A stretch of 64,000 nucleotides of DNA from Ilyomonas sp965277535 (GCA_965277535.1 OZ255825.1:2480001-2544000), one strand, 5' to 3'; shown: positions 1-8,674, counted from the stretch's first letter. The notes: a model not told the origin generated them from the letters alone. Numbers and translations: made by a program.

Positions 1-755
1 GTTCGTTAATTAATAAACGTCCGTTTCGTTCGCCGCACCATACTATTAGCGATGTGGCCCTGGTTGGCGGTGGCAACGTGCCGCAGCCCGGCGAGATTTC
101 ATTATCGCACAACGGTGTTTTGTTTTTGGATGAATTACCCGAATTTAAACGCACCGTTTTGGAAGTGATGCGGCAGCCAATGGAGGAACGAAGAGTTACC
201 ATTTCCCGCGCAAAAGTGGCGTTGGATTTTCCTGCCAATTTTATGCTGATTGCTTCTATGAATCCCTGTCCATGCGGGTTTTACAATCATCCCGAAAAAG
301 AATGCACCTGCCCGCCCGGCGCTGTTCAGAAATACTTGAACAAAGTATCAGGGCCATTGCTTGATAGAATTGATTTGCATGTAGAGGTAACGCCGGTGCC
401 ATTCAGTGAGCTGAGCAACACCAACAACAAAGGCGAATCCTCATCGCACATCCGTGATAGAGTTATCAAAGCAAGAGACATTCAAACCGAGCGTTACAAA
501 GGTATTGCGGGCATGTATGCCAACGCACAAATGAGCAGCAAGCAACTGCGTGAACTTTGTGCCATTGGGCAGGCAGGCGAAACGTTGTTGAAACGAGCGA
601 TGGAGCGTTTGAATTTAAGTGCGCGTGCATATGACAGAATTTTAAAAGTAAGCCGTACCATTGCTGATTTGGCGGGCAGCATTGATATTAAAATTGAACA
701 CCTGGCAGAGGCGATTCAATACAGAAGTTTGGATAGACAAGGCTGGGCGGGATGA
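1..755 (+). CDS. YifB/ComM family Mg-chelatase-like AAA+ ATPase, C-terminal part
   Basis: The gene is cut by the left edge of the window. The reading frame is open from base 3, and residues before the first possible start read RPFRSPHHTISDVALVGGG, a conserved stretch of this family, so no start should be placed inside. Visible features are the Walker B strand VLFLDELPEF, a C4 zinc-binding-like cluster (CPCG...CTC) and the Mg-chelatase C-terminal helical domain ending in YRSLDRQGW. In bacteria that take up DNA, ComM is a branch-migration helicase acting during natural transformation; elsewhere YifB proteins are poorly characterised. About half of the usual roughly 510-residue protein is present. 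The product family is certain; the role here is inferred. Confidence 0.95.
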   Translation, partial: SLINKRPFRSPHHTISDVALVGGGNVPQPGEISLSHNGVLFLDELPEFKRTVLEVMRQPMEERRVTISRAKVALDFPANFMLIASMNPCPCGFYNHPEKECTCPPGAVQKYLNKVSGPLLDRIDLHVEVTPVPFSELSNTNNKGESSSHIRDRVIKARDIQTERYKGIAGMYANAQMSSKQLRELCAIGQAGETLLKRAMERLNLSARAYDRILKVSRTIADLAGSIDIKIEHLAEAIQYRSLDRQGWAG

Positions 756-796
756 GATGGGAGATTGGTAATGGTTAATTGAAAGTTGATTATTTA

Positions 797-1108
797 TTAC
801 CTATACTTTCTTTTCGGGTTTTGCTTGTGATGATGAACAGAGAAGATAAGAACTTGCTGATGTTTTTCATCAATCAAATAAATAAGCAGGTAAGGATATT
901 TCTTTACTGATACTTCATAAAATCTTTTATGCTCGTTTCGATACCGGTATGGATCATGTTTCAATTTACGGGTACGTTCTTCTACCGATGCAATAAAATT
1001 TTCTTCGGCAGATACGCTTCTTTCTCTGTACCAGGCAGCCGCTTTTTTATATTGCATCAAAGCTTTGTCTGAAAAGCGAACCGTATAGTTATTTGCTGCT
1101 TTCGACAT
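797..1108 (-). CDS. RelE/ParE-family toxin of a type II toxin-antitoxin pair
   Basis: This 103-residue basic protein has the RelE/ParE fold pattern. An N-terminal FSDKALMQYKKAAAWY helix is followed by the core strand PYLLIYLIDEKHQQVLIFSVHHHKQNP, where the VHHHKQNP tail is typical of ParE-like toxins. The start codon lies inside the upstream antitoxin-like gene (20-base overlap), the usual translational coupling of such modules. RelE relatives cleave mRNA on the ribosome and ParE relatives poison gyrase; the sequence alone does not decide which applies here. Family is quite sure, target unknown. Confidence 0.85.
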   Translation of the reverse strand: MSKAANNYTVRFSDKALMQYKKAAAWYRERSVSAEENFIASVEERTRKLKHDPYRYRNEHKRFYEVSVKKYPYLLIYLIDEKHQQVLIFSVHHHKQNPKRKYR

Positions 1109-1343
1109 AACTATCGCTTCTGATTTTTTCTTTTACTTCTTCTTCACTGTAAGTTACCAATTCACCTTTCAGGTAAGCTTCGTATTGGCTGTCTAATTCC
1201 TGCTTCAATTCATCACTATATTCTTCCGATTCGGGCTCTTGTTCTTCAGCAAATGTTTTTACAACACCCAGCACAGCTTTCTTTTGCTTATCATTTAATT
1301 GACTTAAGTAGCTGTTTATTTTTTTATCGAGAGATATGGGCAT
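1089..1343 (-). CDS. Antitoxin-like partner of the RelE/ParE toxin
   Basis: This 84-residue, very acidic protein comes first in the two-gene operon and overlaps the toxin start by 20 bases. The sequence is mostly predicted helix, with an N-terminal segment (LDKKINSYLSQLNDKQKKAVLGVVKTFAEE) and an acidic tail (EEYSDELKQELDSQYEAYLKGE) that could wrap the basic toxin. It resembles the small 'addiction module component' proteins often found beside Bacteroidota RelE/ParE toxins. No clear DNA-binding helix-turn-helix is visible, so autoregulation is uncertain. The call rests largely on gene position. Confidence 0.7.
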   Translation of the reverse strand: MPISLDKKINSYLSQLNDKQKKAVLGVVKTFAEEQEPESEEYSDELKQELDSQYEAYLKGELVTYSEEEVKEKIRSDSYVESSK

Positions 1344-1501
1344 AGTTGTATGTTTTGATTACGAATATAGCAAAAAGAATGTACGATTTATTTTAACCTT
1401 GTTACTTTCAAAAACAAATCTTCAAACAAAAAGCACTTTTGTTTTTGCCCCTTTTCCTTGTCTCTTGTATTCTTGAATCTTGCCTCTTGAACCTTGTTCC
1501 T

Positions 1502-2086
1502 TTACCTGTAATACGGCTGAATCATAAAGTAAACAATTGGACCTGTAACAGCAACATACAGCCAAAGTGGCCAAATGATTTTAGAGATTTTTTTATGCTG
1601 TGCAAACTCACTTGTTAAGCCTTTGTAAGCCGTGTATAAAATGAACGGAAGTGTGCAGGTAGCCAAAAAAATGTGCGTGGCAAGAATCAAAAAATAAACA
1701 TAGCGGATGCTGCCTGCTGCAGCCTTTTCTGCATTGGAAACAATGCCATCGTGGTTGGCATCGCCAAAACGGGCTTCACCGGCTAAGAGATGATGCGCAA
1801 TGTAAGACACCAAAAATAAAACCGACAAAACCAAAGCAGCTATCATCAACTGTTTGTGAAGCCTCCATTTTTGCTGTTTCACGGCTAATAACGCAGCAAT
1901 TAACAACACGGCAATAATGGTATTGAGCACCGCATTAACAGCCGCAAAAATGTGCACATCAAACGGAACAATAATGTTGAAGTGTACGTTGCCCAGCAGC
2001 ACCACCGCAGAAAATACCACAAAAGAAAAGGCACCAATAAGCCATTTGGCTTTTGAATCATTTTTGCGAAGCGCCGGCTGTAACAT
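1502..2086 (-). CDS. DUF420 family membrane protein, probable cytochrome oxidase assembly factor
   Basis: This is a polytopic membrane protein of 194 residues with about five hydrophobic segments. Conserved histidines appear in VHIFAAVN, RLHKQL, IAHH and ATHIF, as expected for DUF420, a family related to CtaM, which helps assemble haem-copper oxidases. The start chosen is the ATG beginning MLQPALRK; an upstream extension would run through the SCO1 gene. Its start overlaps the end of the SCO1-like gene by 29 bases, implying coupled expression and a shared role in copper/oxidase biogenesis. An odd feature is a perfect EF-hand-like loop, DANHDGIVSNAE (residues 109-120), between two membrane segments. 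Confidence 0.85.
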   Translation of the reverse strand: MLQPALRKNDSKAKWLIGAFSFVVFSAVVLLGNVHFNIIVPFDVHIFAAVNAVLNTIIAVLLIAALLAVKQQKWRLHKQLMIAALVLSVLFLVSYIAHHLLAGEARFGDANHDGIVSNAEKAAAGSIRYVYFLILATHIFLATCTLPFILYTAYKGLTSEFAQHKKISKIIWPLWLYVAVTGPIVYFMIQPYYR

Positions 2087-2897
2087 AGTTAGTAGGAGTC
2101 TTTTTCTTATAAAATAAAATTCGCACAGCAACCACAACAACAATGGCAGTAATAAAAAAGAAAATTGCCATCGTTACAGGGTCGAATGGAAGCGGTTGGG
2201 GGTTGGTGGCTTTTTCCAGCATCATCAGGCCAATGTCGTGCGCCAGCAAGCCAAGAGAAGCCGAATCCAAGCCATCATAATAACCGCGCACTTTGAAAGT
2301 TTTATCAATCAAAACAAAACGGTTGGTATGCACAAAGTTGCTGTCAATGGGCGCTTCGGCATATTTATCAACGTGTAGTTGCTCGAAAATAAAATTGTAA
2401 ATCGAGTCTCTGTTGCCGGTTAAAAACCACCAGTTATCATGGTTCACGCCAAAGCGGTCGGCGTACTCTTTTAAGCGTTGTGCACTGTCGCGCTCAGGGT
2501 CAATGCTAAACGAAACAAACTGCACCACCGACGTATCAATTTTATGATATTCATCGCCGCCTTTCATAAAGCTCCGTTGCAGTTTTACCATGCTGGCAGT
2601 AAGGCGCGGACAAATGCCGGCGCAATGCGTAAAAAAGAAATCGGCAACAATGGGTTTGTTTTTGATGTCGTACAAATTCACAGTATCGCCCAACTGGTTT
2701 TGCAGCCTTATGTTTGCCACCGTATGCCATGCCGTATCGGTGGTTTGCCTGCCATCCACAACACGGGTTACAACACTGTCGGGCAGATAATGTTTGGGCA
2801 TGTTAATAGCATTATCGCTGGCATATTTTACTAATAAATAGCTAACGAGCGGAACCAAAATAGCGAGGCATAATGCAAGGAGAGCTTTTTTATTCAT
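2058..2897 (-). CDS. SCO1/SenC family copper chaperone, membrane-anchored
   Basis: The protein has 279 residues: an N-terminal membrane anchor (LLALCLAILVPLVSYLLV), a thioredoxin-like SCO domain, and a second hydrophobic helix near the C terminus (MAIFFFITAIVVVVAVRILF). The copper-binding signature is CAGIC in FFFTHCAGICPRL, and the distal conserved histidine is in FVHTNRFVLIDK. SCO proteins deliver copper to, or reduce, the CuA site of cytochrome c oxidase on the outer face of the inner membrane. The ATG of MNKKALL is preferred, because upstream residues are basic and unlike a signal anchor. It is followed by the overlapping DUF420 gene. Confidence 0.92.
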   Translation of the reverse strand: MNKKALLALCLAILVPLVSYLLVKYASDNAINMPKHYLPDSVVTRVVDGRQTTDTAWHTVANIRLQNQLGDTVNLYDIKNKPIVADFFFTHCAGICPRLTASMVKLQRSFMKGGDEYHKIDTSVVQFVSFSIDPERDSAQRLKEYADRFGVNHDNWWFLTGNRDSIYNFIFEQLHVDKYAEAPIDSNFVHTNRFVLIDKTFKVRGYYDGLDSASLGLLAHDIGLMMLEKATNPQPLPFDPVTMAIFFFITAIVVVVAVRILFYKKKTPTNYVTAGASQK

Positions 2898-3042
2898 CGT
2901 ACTGCATTGCTGCTTTCTGTGTAGCCGCACGGCGGCGCAAAATTACTTCCAAACAGGCGATTGTTGTCAGCTTCTGTTGGTTTAACATTCTGTTGAAACG
3001 AACAAATGATTTATGTTTGATGATATTGTGGCAAAACAAAAA

Positions 3043-3525
3043 ATGATAGAAATACGACCGATTGAACAACGCGATAATAAAGCCATTGCTTTTATCATTC
3101 GTGCTGTGTTGAGTGAGTTTGGTGCTGCTAAGAAAGGCACTGTTTTTTATGATCCAACAACCGACGATTTGTTTCATTTATTCGGTAAAAACGGCTCCGC
3201 TTATTTTATTGCTGAAGAAGATGGTAAAGTGGTGGGTGGCTGCGGTGTTTACCCAACCGAAGGTTTACCCCTTGGTTGTTGCGAATTGGTAAAATTGTAT
3301 TTGCTGCCCGAAGCCCGCAAAGCCGGTGTGGGCAAGCGTTTGATAGAATGGAGCATTGCTGTTGCCAAACAATTTGGCTTCACAAAAATGTATCTGGAAT
3401 CGTTGCCAGAATTGAGCAAAGCTGTAAGCTTGTACGAACGAATGGGCTTTACCTATTTGCCTTCTGCATTGGGCGATAGCAAGCATTTTGGTTGTAGTGT
3501 GTGGATGATAAAAGAACTGGTATAA
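3043..3525 (+). CDS. GNAT family N-acetyltransferase
   Basis: This is a 160-residue single-domain GNAT protein. It starts with the typical MIEIRPIEQRDN strand and carries the acetyl-CoA pyrophosphate-binding motif in LLPEARKAGVGKRLIEWS (R-x-x-G-x-G/A), followed by YLESLPELSKAVSLYERMGF. An in-frame ATG 30 bases upstream would add MFDDIVAKQK; the later start matches family N termini better. The substrate cannot be read from the sequence. It stands alone, divergent from the SCO1 operon. Confidence 0.88.
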   Translation: MIEIRPIEQRDNKAIAFIIRAVLSEFGAAKKGTVFYDPTTDDLFHLFGKNGSAYFIAEEDGKVVGGCGVYPTEGLPLGCCELVKLYLLPEARKAGVGKRLIEWSIAVAKQFGFTKMYLESLPELSKAVSLYERMGFTYLPSALGDSKHFGCSVWMIKELV

Positions 3526-3645
3526 TCATCAGTTATAGTATCGTTCGCATCCTGATGCTTTGGAATAATTCAGTGATGATAAAATAACTTTTAAAAGAAA
3601 ATAATGAGCCTTCAGCCTGCCTGCTTTATTTTTATGATACAAGTT

Positions 3646-3670
3646 AAGATAGCTCCTATCTTTAGTTTTT
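3646..3670 (+). terminator. Possible intrinsic terminator after the GNAT gene
   Basis: A short hairpin AAGATA-GCTCC-TATCTT is followed by a T-rich run (TAGTTTTT). It lies just upstream of the DUF1080 gene. The stem has only six base pairs, mostly A-T, so it is weak. Confidence 0.35.
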
Positions 3671-3682
3671 AAAATCATTTTG

Positions 3683-4528
3683 ATGAAACGATTTGCTGCC
3701 TTTTTCTTTTTGCCTCTGCTTTGTTTTTTATTTTCTTCCAGCCTGTTTGCGCAAAAAAATGAGTGGGAAAATTTATTCAATGGTAATAACCTTGATGGAT
3801 GGAATTCTTATATCGGTCCGCCATTGGATAGTACCGGTAAAATGCTGAGTCATGTTGCTGTTGGATTGAACAATGATCCGGATAGTGTATTCACAATCAG
3901 CCAACAGGAAGGAGAAAATGTAATTCGCATATCGGGTGAAAACTGGGGTTGTATTTATACCAAAAAAGAGTATGAAAACTTTCATTTCCAGACGCAGTTT
4001 AAATGGGGAAAATTGAGTTGGGGGCAGAAGAAACACAAAAAGAAAGACAGCGGCTTGCTTTATTTTTCAGTGGGTGATAACGGCGCCGACTATGGTGCCT
4101 GGATGCGCTCACAGGAGTTTCAGATTGAAGAAGGAAACTGTGGCGATTACTGGGGCGTGGCAGGTGGCATGGAAGATGTTCCGGTAACTAAAAAATCTGA
4201 CAGCGAATATGTTTACAATCCGGCAGGGCAACTCACTACATTCAGCGCCAACAGCAAGTCGGGCCGGCATTGCATAAAAAGAGGCGATGCAGAGAACGCA
4301 TCCGGCGAATGGAATACGCTTGATTTGTATTGCCATGGAGATACCAGCGTACATGTAATCAATGGCAAAGTAATGATGGTGCTTTATCATTCAAGCCAGT
4401 TAGATAATGGACAGGTAAAGCCATTAACAAAAGGTAAAATACAAATACAATCAGAAGGTGCAGAAGTGTTTTATAAACACATCAAAATAGAAACTCTTGC
4501 TGCAATTCCAAAAGATTTACTGAAATAA
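3683..4528 (+). CDS. Secreted DUF1080 (3-keto-disaccharide hydrolase) domain protein
   Basis: The protein has 281 residues with a clear signal peptide (MKRFAAFFFLPLLCFLFSSSLFAQ). It begins with the family hallmark NLFNGNNLDGW and has the concanavalin-like beta-sandwich pattern of PF06439, including FHFQTQFKWG, SGLLYFSVG, EFQIEEG and the late GKIQIQSEGAEVFYKHIKI. Characterised members hydrolyse or eliminate 3-keto-glucosides. The next gene on the same strand is a secreted ThuA protein, so the pair may process oxidised sugars. A TTG codon directly precedes the ATG; ATG is used. Confidence 0.88.
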   Translation: MKRFAAFFFLPLLCFLFSSSLFAQKNEWENLFNGNNLDGWNSYIGPPLDSTGKMLSHVAVGLNNDPDSVFTISQQEGENVIRISGENWGCIYTKKEYENFHFQTQFKWGKLSWGQKKHKKKDSGLLYFSVGDNGADYGAWMRSQEFQIEEGNCGDYWGVAGGMEDVPVTKKSDSEYVYNPAGQLTTFSANSKSGRHCIKRGDAENASGEWNTLDLYCHGDTSVHVINGKVMMVLYHSSQLDNGQVKPLTKGKIQIQSEGAEVFYKHIKIETLAAIPKDLLK

Positions 4529-4629
4529 CTTTTCAGCGTTATACAATGAATTATACAATGGATCATTCTTTCACAAACACCATAATCAATCATTTTTCTC
4601 TTCAATTATAAAATCTCAAACCATTGCAC

Positions 4630-5394
4630 ATGAAAACCATTCGGTTTTGTTTCGTTCTGTTTTTACTGAACATTTGTTTTTGCACTTATTTATCTGCACA
4701 AGGAAAACAATTTAAAGTGTTGTTGATAACCACCACGCGTGGCTGGCATCACGAGTCCATTCATGCAGGTGTGCTTGCCTTGCAGGACTTGGGCAGACGC
4801 CAGTTTTTTGATGTTGATTTATTGCAGGATCCCAACGGCATTACCGATAAAAATTTAGACCAATATCAGGCTCTTGTTTTCTTAAACACAACAGGTGATA
4901 TTTTCGATTCAGCACAGCAAAAAGTAATCGAACGCTTTATTGAAAAGGGCAGAGGCTATGTTGGCATTCACAGCGCATCCGACACTGAATACGATTGGGA
5001 TTGGTACACCAAAATGGTAGGCAGAATGTTTTATATTCATCCTACCATTCAAACGGCAAAACTCAATGTTCTCGATGCTAACTTCCCAGGCTTGCAGGGC
5101 TTTGCCAATAACAAATTGTGGACGGATGAATGGTATCAATTCAGCCCCGAAACCACACCTGGCCTGAATTACATTTTAGCCGTTGATGAAACGTCTTACA
5201 ATCCCAAAACCGATTGGGGAGCCAAAAAGGGCGAAGGCATGGGCAAGTTTCATCCCATTGCCTGGTATCACAATTATGATGGCGGGCGGGCGTTTTATAC
5301 TGCGCTCGGGCACATGCCATCTGACTTTAGCAACGATGCTTTTTTGAATCATGTATATGCAGGTATTTTTTGGGCGGCAACGGGGAAGAAGTAA
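4630..5394 (+). CDS. Secreted ThuA-domain protein
   Basis: This 254-residue protein has a signal peptide ending near YLSAQ and a single ThuA (class I glutamine-amidotransferase-like) domain. Signature stretches are VLLITTTRGWHHESI, YQALVFLNTTGDIFD, GRGYVGIHSASDTEYDW and the C-terminal DGGRAFYTALGHMPSDF. ThuA proteins act in trehalose/disaccharide use through 3-keto-sugar intermediates and are frequent neighbours of DUF1080 proteins in Bacteroidota. The catalytic chemistry of secreted members is not firmly known. Spacing to the DUF1080 gene is about 100 bases, consistent with co-transcription. Confidence 0.9.
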   Translation: MKTIRFCFVLFLLNICFCTYLSAQGKQFKVLLITTTRGWHHESIHAGVLALQDLGRRQFFDVDLLQDPNGITDKNLDQYQALVFLNTTGDIFDSAQQKVIERFIEKGRGYVGIHSASDTEYDWDWYTKMVGRMFYIHPTIQTAKLNVLDANFPGLQGFANNKLWTDEWYQFSPETTPGLNYILAVDETSYNPKTDWGAKKGEGMGKFHPIAWYHNYDGGRAFYTALGHMPSDFSNDAFLNHVYAGIFWAATGKK

Positions 5395-5429
5395 AAGGGA
5401 TTTAAGATTTTCGATGTAACCAAATCAAC

Positions 5430-6158
5430 ATGCCTTTTACTTTTTCTCATCCGGCAGCCATTATACCATTCACTTATTTGCCGAAACGGTGGGTTTCTGT
5501 AACCGGACTTATTATTGGTAGTTTATGTCCAGACTTTGAATACTTTTTAAGAATGAAAGTCGAAAGTGTTTACAGTCATACATGGATAGGTTTGTTTTGG
5601 TTTGATTTACCTTTGACAATGATTCTTGCATTTATATTTCATTTGATAGTACGCGATACCTTAATTGATAATTTGCCGGCTTTCTTGCAAAAGCGATTTA
5701 TCATTTTTAAAGATTTTAATTGGGTTAAACATTACAAACAAAGCTTTTCAATCATAATAGTTTCAAGCATTATAGGCGTTGCGACTCACATTCTTTGGGA
5801 TGGTTTCACGCATGAAAAAGGACAGTTTGTAGAATCATTTGATGTGCTTAGAAAAATAATTGCTTTTGGTAAAATCAATGTCCCACTTTATAAACTACTA
5901 CAACATGCAAGTACAGTCACTGGAGGAGTGATTCTTATTTATGTTGTGTTCCGGCTTCCAGCATATAAAATCTTACCAAAACAAAAATCAATTTTACCGT
6001 TTTGGCTTTCAGTTGGTTTTATTACTTTGATTGTTTCTGTAATAAGATTAATGATCAGCTTCGATTATAAATCATACGGAAACATGGTAGTAACAGCAAT
6101 AACAAGTATAATGATTGGATTGATTTTGACAACTGCATTTTTCTCTCGAAACGCATAA
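5430..6158 (+). CDS. DUF4184 family integral membrane protein
   Basis: This 242-residue protein has about six hydrophobic helices. It opens with MPFTFSHPAAIIP, the DUF4184 hallmark (similar to the YdjM-like membrane metal-dependent hydrolase group). Conserved histidines and acids follow in GSLCPDFEYF, HTWIGLFWFD and THILWDGFTH, a pattern consistent with a metal site near the membrane. Function is unknown. The gene is more AT-rich than the ThuA gene before it. Confidence 0.8.
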   Translation: MPFTFSHPAAIIPFTYLPKRWVSVTGLIIGSLCPDFEYFLRMKVESVYSHTWIGLFWFDLPLTMILAFIFHLIVRDTLIDNLPAFLQKRFIIFKDFNWVKHYKQSFSIIIVSSIIGVATHILWDGFTHEKGQFVESFDVLRKIIAFGKINVPLYKLLQHASTVTGGVILIYVVFRLPAYKILPKQKSILPFWLSVGFITLIVSVIRLMISFDYKSYGNMVVTAITSIMIGLILTTAFFSRNA

Positions 6159-6488
6159 TATCAAATCTTAACATTCGTATCTATTCAACAAACTCCAATT
6201 CCTGCTTATAAATAAAATGGCGAAACCAATAGCTGCTTTTGTTTTACCCTATTTTCCTATGGTTTTAAGTTTGTGTAATTAGCAAAAGTCCAAGATGGAC
6301 ATCTACAACCTATCAACGGACAAAAAATAATATACCGGCAAAAACAAACCATCTCGTTTCAAACAATCAAAGGATAAGATAAAAATAATTCTTTGGTTGC
6401 TTTATCTTTTTTCCAAAACAAAAAGCGTTGTTTTTAGAGAACAAAAACTTACAACATTGTACATTGCAGCATCCTAAAATATGATGTC
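6159..6488. other. AT-rich intergenic region with no gene seen
   Basis: No plausible coding region was seen. There are two small hairpins: GTCCA-AGA-TGGAC near 6287-6299, and AAGATAAA/TTTATCTT (6376-6408) followed by a T run, which could terminate transcription from the left. Confidence 0.5.
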
Positions 6489-6932
6489 ATGCAACATGAG
6501 AATATCGCCGGTTTTATAAATGATGTATTTATTGAAGTTGAAAAGCTCATTCCTCTTTACATGAAGAACTCCGAAGATGAACGCATCGCAAACGGCAACT
6601 GCGCTGCGTGCATCATTGATGCCGATGGAAGAATATTTGGTAAGCTGTATGGCACCAACAAAGTCAGAGCACGCGAATCGTTCCGTGTAGCATGGACAAA
6701 AGCCAGCCAAGTGTGGATTACAGGTACAAAAACAATGGAGTTTGAAAAGAAATTTTTTAACGGTGAGATAGAAAGCTACGGCATTGAGTCGCCCGATTTT
6801 ATTGGATGGGAAGGTGGTCAGCCCTTAACACTGAAAGACGGAACCAGGCTATCGGTTGGCTTTAGCGGCATTCGTGGAATTTACGATTTGGAAATTATGG
6901 TAAAAGCAATACAGATTGTAGAAGGTAATTGA
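6489..6932 (+). CDS. GlcG/HbpS-like haem-binding family protein
   Basis: The 147-residue protein has no signal peptide. The core VWITGTKTMEFEKKFFNGEIESYG and the late stretch GGQPLTLKDGTRLSVGFSGI resemble the PF03928 (GlcG/HbpS/DUF336) fold, whose members bind haem or corrinoids or act as small-molecule sensors. An N-terminal cysteine pair in NGNCAACIIDADG could be a ligand site. The gene stands alone. The family assignment is moderate and the role unknown. Confidence 0.65.
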   Translation: MQHENIAGFINDVFIEVEKLIPLYMKNSEDERIANGNCAACIIDADGRIFGKLYGTNKVRARESFRVAWTKASQVWITGTKTMEFEKKFFNGEIESYGIESPDFIGWEGGQPLTLKDGTRLSVGFSGIRGIYDLEIMVKAIQIVEGN

Positions 6933-6976
6933 CTTTTTACATAGGCTGAAACGCTTTCTATGAATTTAAAAAATAA

Positions 6977-7552
6977 TTACTGCTGCGCTTCTTTCGCCAC
7001 AACAAATGGCTTTGTTAAATAGCCTTCCGTAGCACGTTGCTTGCCAATGGCATCATACACCGAAGCATCATCTGGCACCCAGGTTGCCAGTCCATCTACA
7101 TAACGGTTGAACATGCAAAAGGTAGCCGCTATCAGCACTGCGTCATGAATTTCTTTATCCGTTGCCCCGTTTTCTTTTGCACTATTTATATCATCTTCAG
7201 TAACACTTTTGCCGTCTTTTTGCACTTTAGCAGCAATGTGCAGCAAGGCTTTTAATTTATCGCTTATTTCAGCCTTATCAACATCCTGATGCAGAATGTG
7301 CTGCACCACTACGTCATTACCACCCAATTGATATTTGGCAATAGCGCCATGAGTGGTTGCGCAGTATTTACAATGGTTAAGACTGGATGTGTAAGCCGCA
7401 ATCAATTCCCGTTCGCCGGGCGTAAGTGTTGAAGTAGAAGGATCGTGCAACAGCGTTTGCACCAAATCATTCAAAGGCTTTGCAGTAGTTGGATTGAACA
7501 TAAACAAACTTCGGACACCGGGATAACCTTCAGGCAAAGCAATATGTGGCAT
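6977..7552 (-). CDS. AhpD/carboxymuconolactone decarboxylase-like peroxidase-related protein
   Basis: The 191-residue, all-helical protein has the AhpD redox motif in YTSSLNHCKYCATTHGA (CxxC followed by a histidine), matching the 'uncharacterised peroxidase-related enzyme' branch. AhpD members use the two cysteines to reduce peroxides or relay electrons from lipoyl donors. A TTG two codons upstream exists; the ATG of MPHIALPEG is preferred. It is transcribed convergently with the GlcG-like gene. Confidence 0.85.
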   Translation of the reverse strand: MPHIALPEGYPGVRSLFMFNPTTAKPLNDLVQTLLHDPSTSTLTPGERELIAAYTSSLNHCKYCATTHGAIAKYQLGGNDVVVQHILHQDVDKAEISDKLKALLHIAAKVQKDGKSVTEDDINSAKENGATDKEIHDAVLIAATFCMFNRYVDGLATWVPDDASVYDAIGKQRATEGYLTKPFVVAKEAQQ

Positions 7553-7882
7553 AAACAAAAATTGAAAGTTCTAAAAATGATTTCAAATGTAAGGTTTGCA
7601 AACTGCATTATTGCTTACAGAATAAACGAGTTTGAACAGTATTTGCACAAGCACTAAGCAGAGCAATTGTAAAAGTTTGCTTTCATCTTGCCATATTTTC
7701 CTTTATTTATGCTAATTATATTACACGGTTTTATATTGTTTACTATGTCTTTCTTGTTCAATTTTTGAATTCAAAAAGAAGGAATAATAAAATTTTTCAA
7801 TTGCTTAAATGTTAATAGTGCTTACATCAACATTAAAAAATCAGACTTATAATTTTATAATTGCATCACTAATTTGGAAGGC
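7553..7882. other. AT-rich intergenic region with no gene seen
   Basis: This is about 330 bases of strongly AT-rich DNA between the divergent AhpD-like and methyltransferase genes. It presumably carries both promoters, but no convincing -33/-7 pair could be fixed by eye. Confidence 0.4.
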
Positions 7883-8674
7883 ATGTTCAAAAGATTAAAA
7901 CTTTTAAAAGATAAAACTGTTAGCCAGCTTACCCGGATAACATATTTCTGGAGAAAGCCTTTTGTTGCCTCTATACCTAAGGACGTTTCAATCTTAGAAA
8001 TCGGACCTTTTTATAACCCTGTTTGTGTTGGAGACAGCGTGAAATATTTCGATATATTAAACAGAGAAAATCTTATTAAAAGAGCTAAACAAATTGATGA
8101 AAATATAAACAGTGAAAGGATTCCTTACATTGAATATGTATCGCCAACAGGAGACTTATCTATCATTAATGAAACGTTTGATGCTATAGTGAGTTGTCAT
8201 GCAATTGAACATCAGTTAGATTTGATTGATCATTTGCAAAAAACAAGCAAGCTTCTTAAGGCAGGCGGCAAATACTATGTAATTGCTCCTGATAAAAGAT
8301 ACTGCTTTGATCATTTTATGAATGCATCAACCATTGCGAATGTCATCAATGCTCATATTGTAAAGCCAACAAAAACCTCAGTAAAAAGTGTGATTGAACA
8401 CAGAGCTTTATCTACGCATAACAATGCTTTTAAACATTGGATAGGAATTCATAAACTTAAAAATAATATTTCTTCTAAAATAAAAAACGCTTTAACTGAA
8501 TACATGGAAAGCGATTATGTAGATGTTCACTCCTGGTATTTTACACCAAAATCTTTTTCAAATAACATTAAGCTTTTACATCAATTGGGCTATATAGATT
8601 TTACTATTACTAAACTACATTCTACTTCTCCTGGTAGCCTGGAGTTTTATGCAGTACTCCAAAAGGAAATGTAA
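7883..8674 (+). CDS. Class I SAM-dependent methyltransferase
   Basis: In 263 residues, the SAM-binding motif I appears as VSILEIGPFYNPV, motif II/III as FDAIVSCHAIEHQLDLIDHL, and a late strand as GGKYYVIAPDKRYCFDHF, as in Methyltransf_11-type enzymes. The substrate is unknown; similar proteins occur in polysaccharide loci, and a glycan cluster begins about 2 kb downstream. The gene is visibly more AT-rich than its neighbours, with many AAA/AAT/ATT codons, which hints at recent acquisition. Confidence 0.85.
   Translation: MFKRLKLLKDKTVSQLTRITYFWRKPFVASIPKDVSILEIGPFYNPVCVGDSVKYFDILNRENLIKRAKQIDENINSERIPYIEYVSPTGDLSIINETFDAIVSCHAIEHQLDLIDHLQKTSKLLKAGGKYYVIAPDKRYCFDHFMNASTIANVINAHIVKPTKTSVKSVIEHRALSTHNNAFKHWIGIHKLKNNISSKIKNALTEYMESDYVDVHSWYFTPKSFSNNIKLLHQLGYIDFTITKLHSTSPGSLEFYAVLQKEM

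Noticed and set aside
54..755. Internal GTG at base 54 as the start of the first gene
   Set aside because: Conserved YifB residues precede it in frame to the window edge, so the gene is simply cut.
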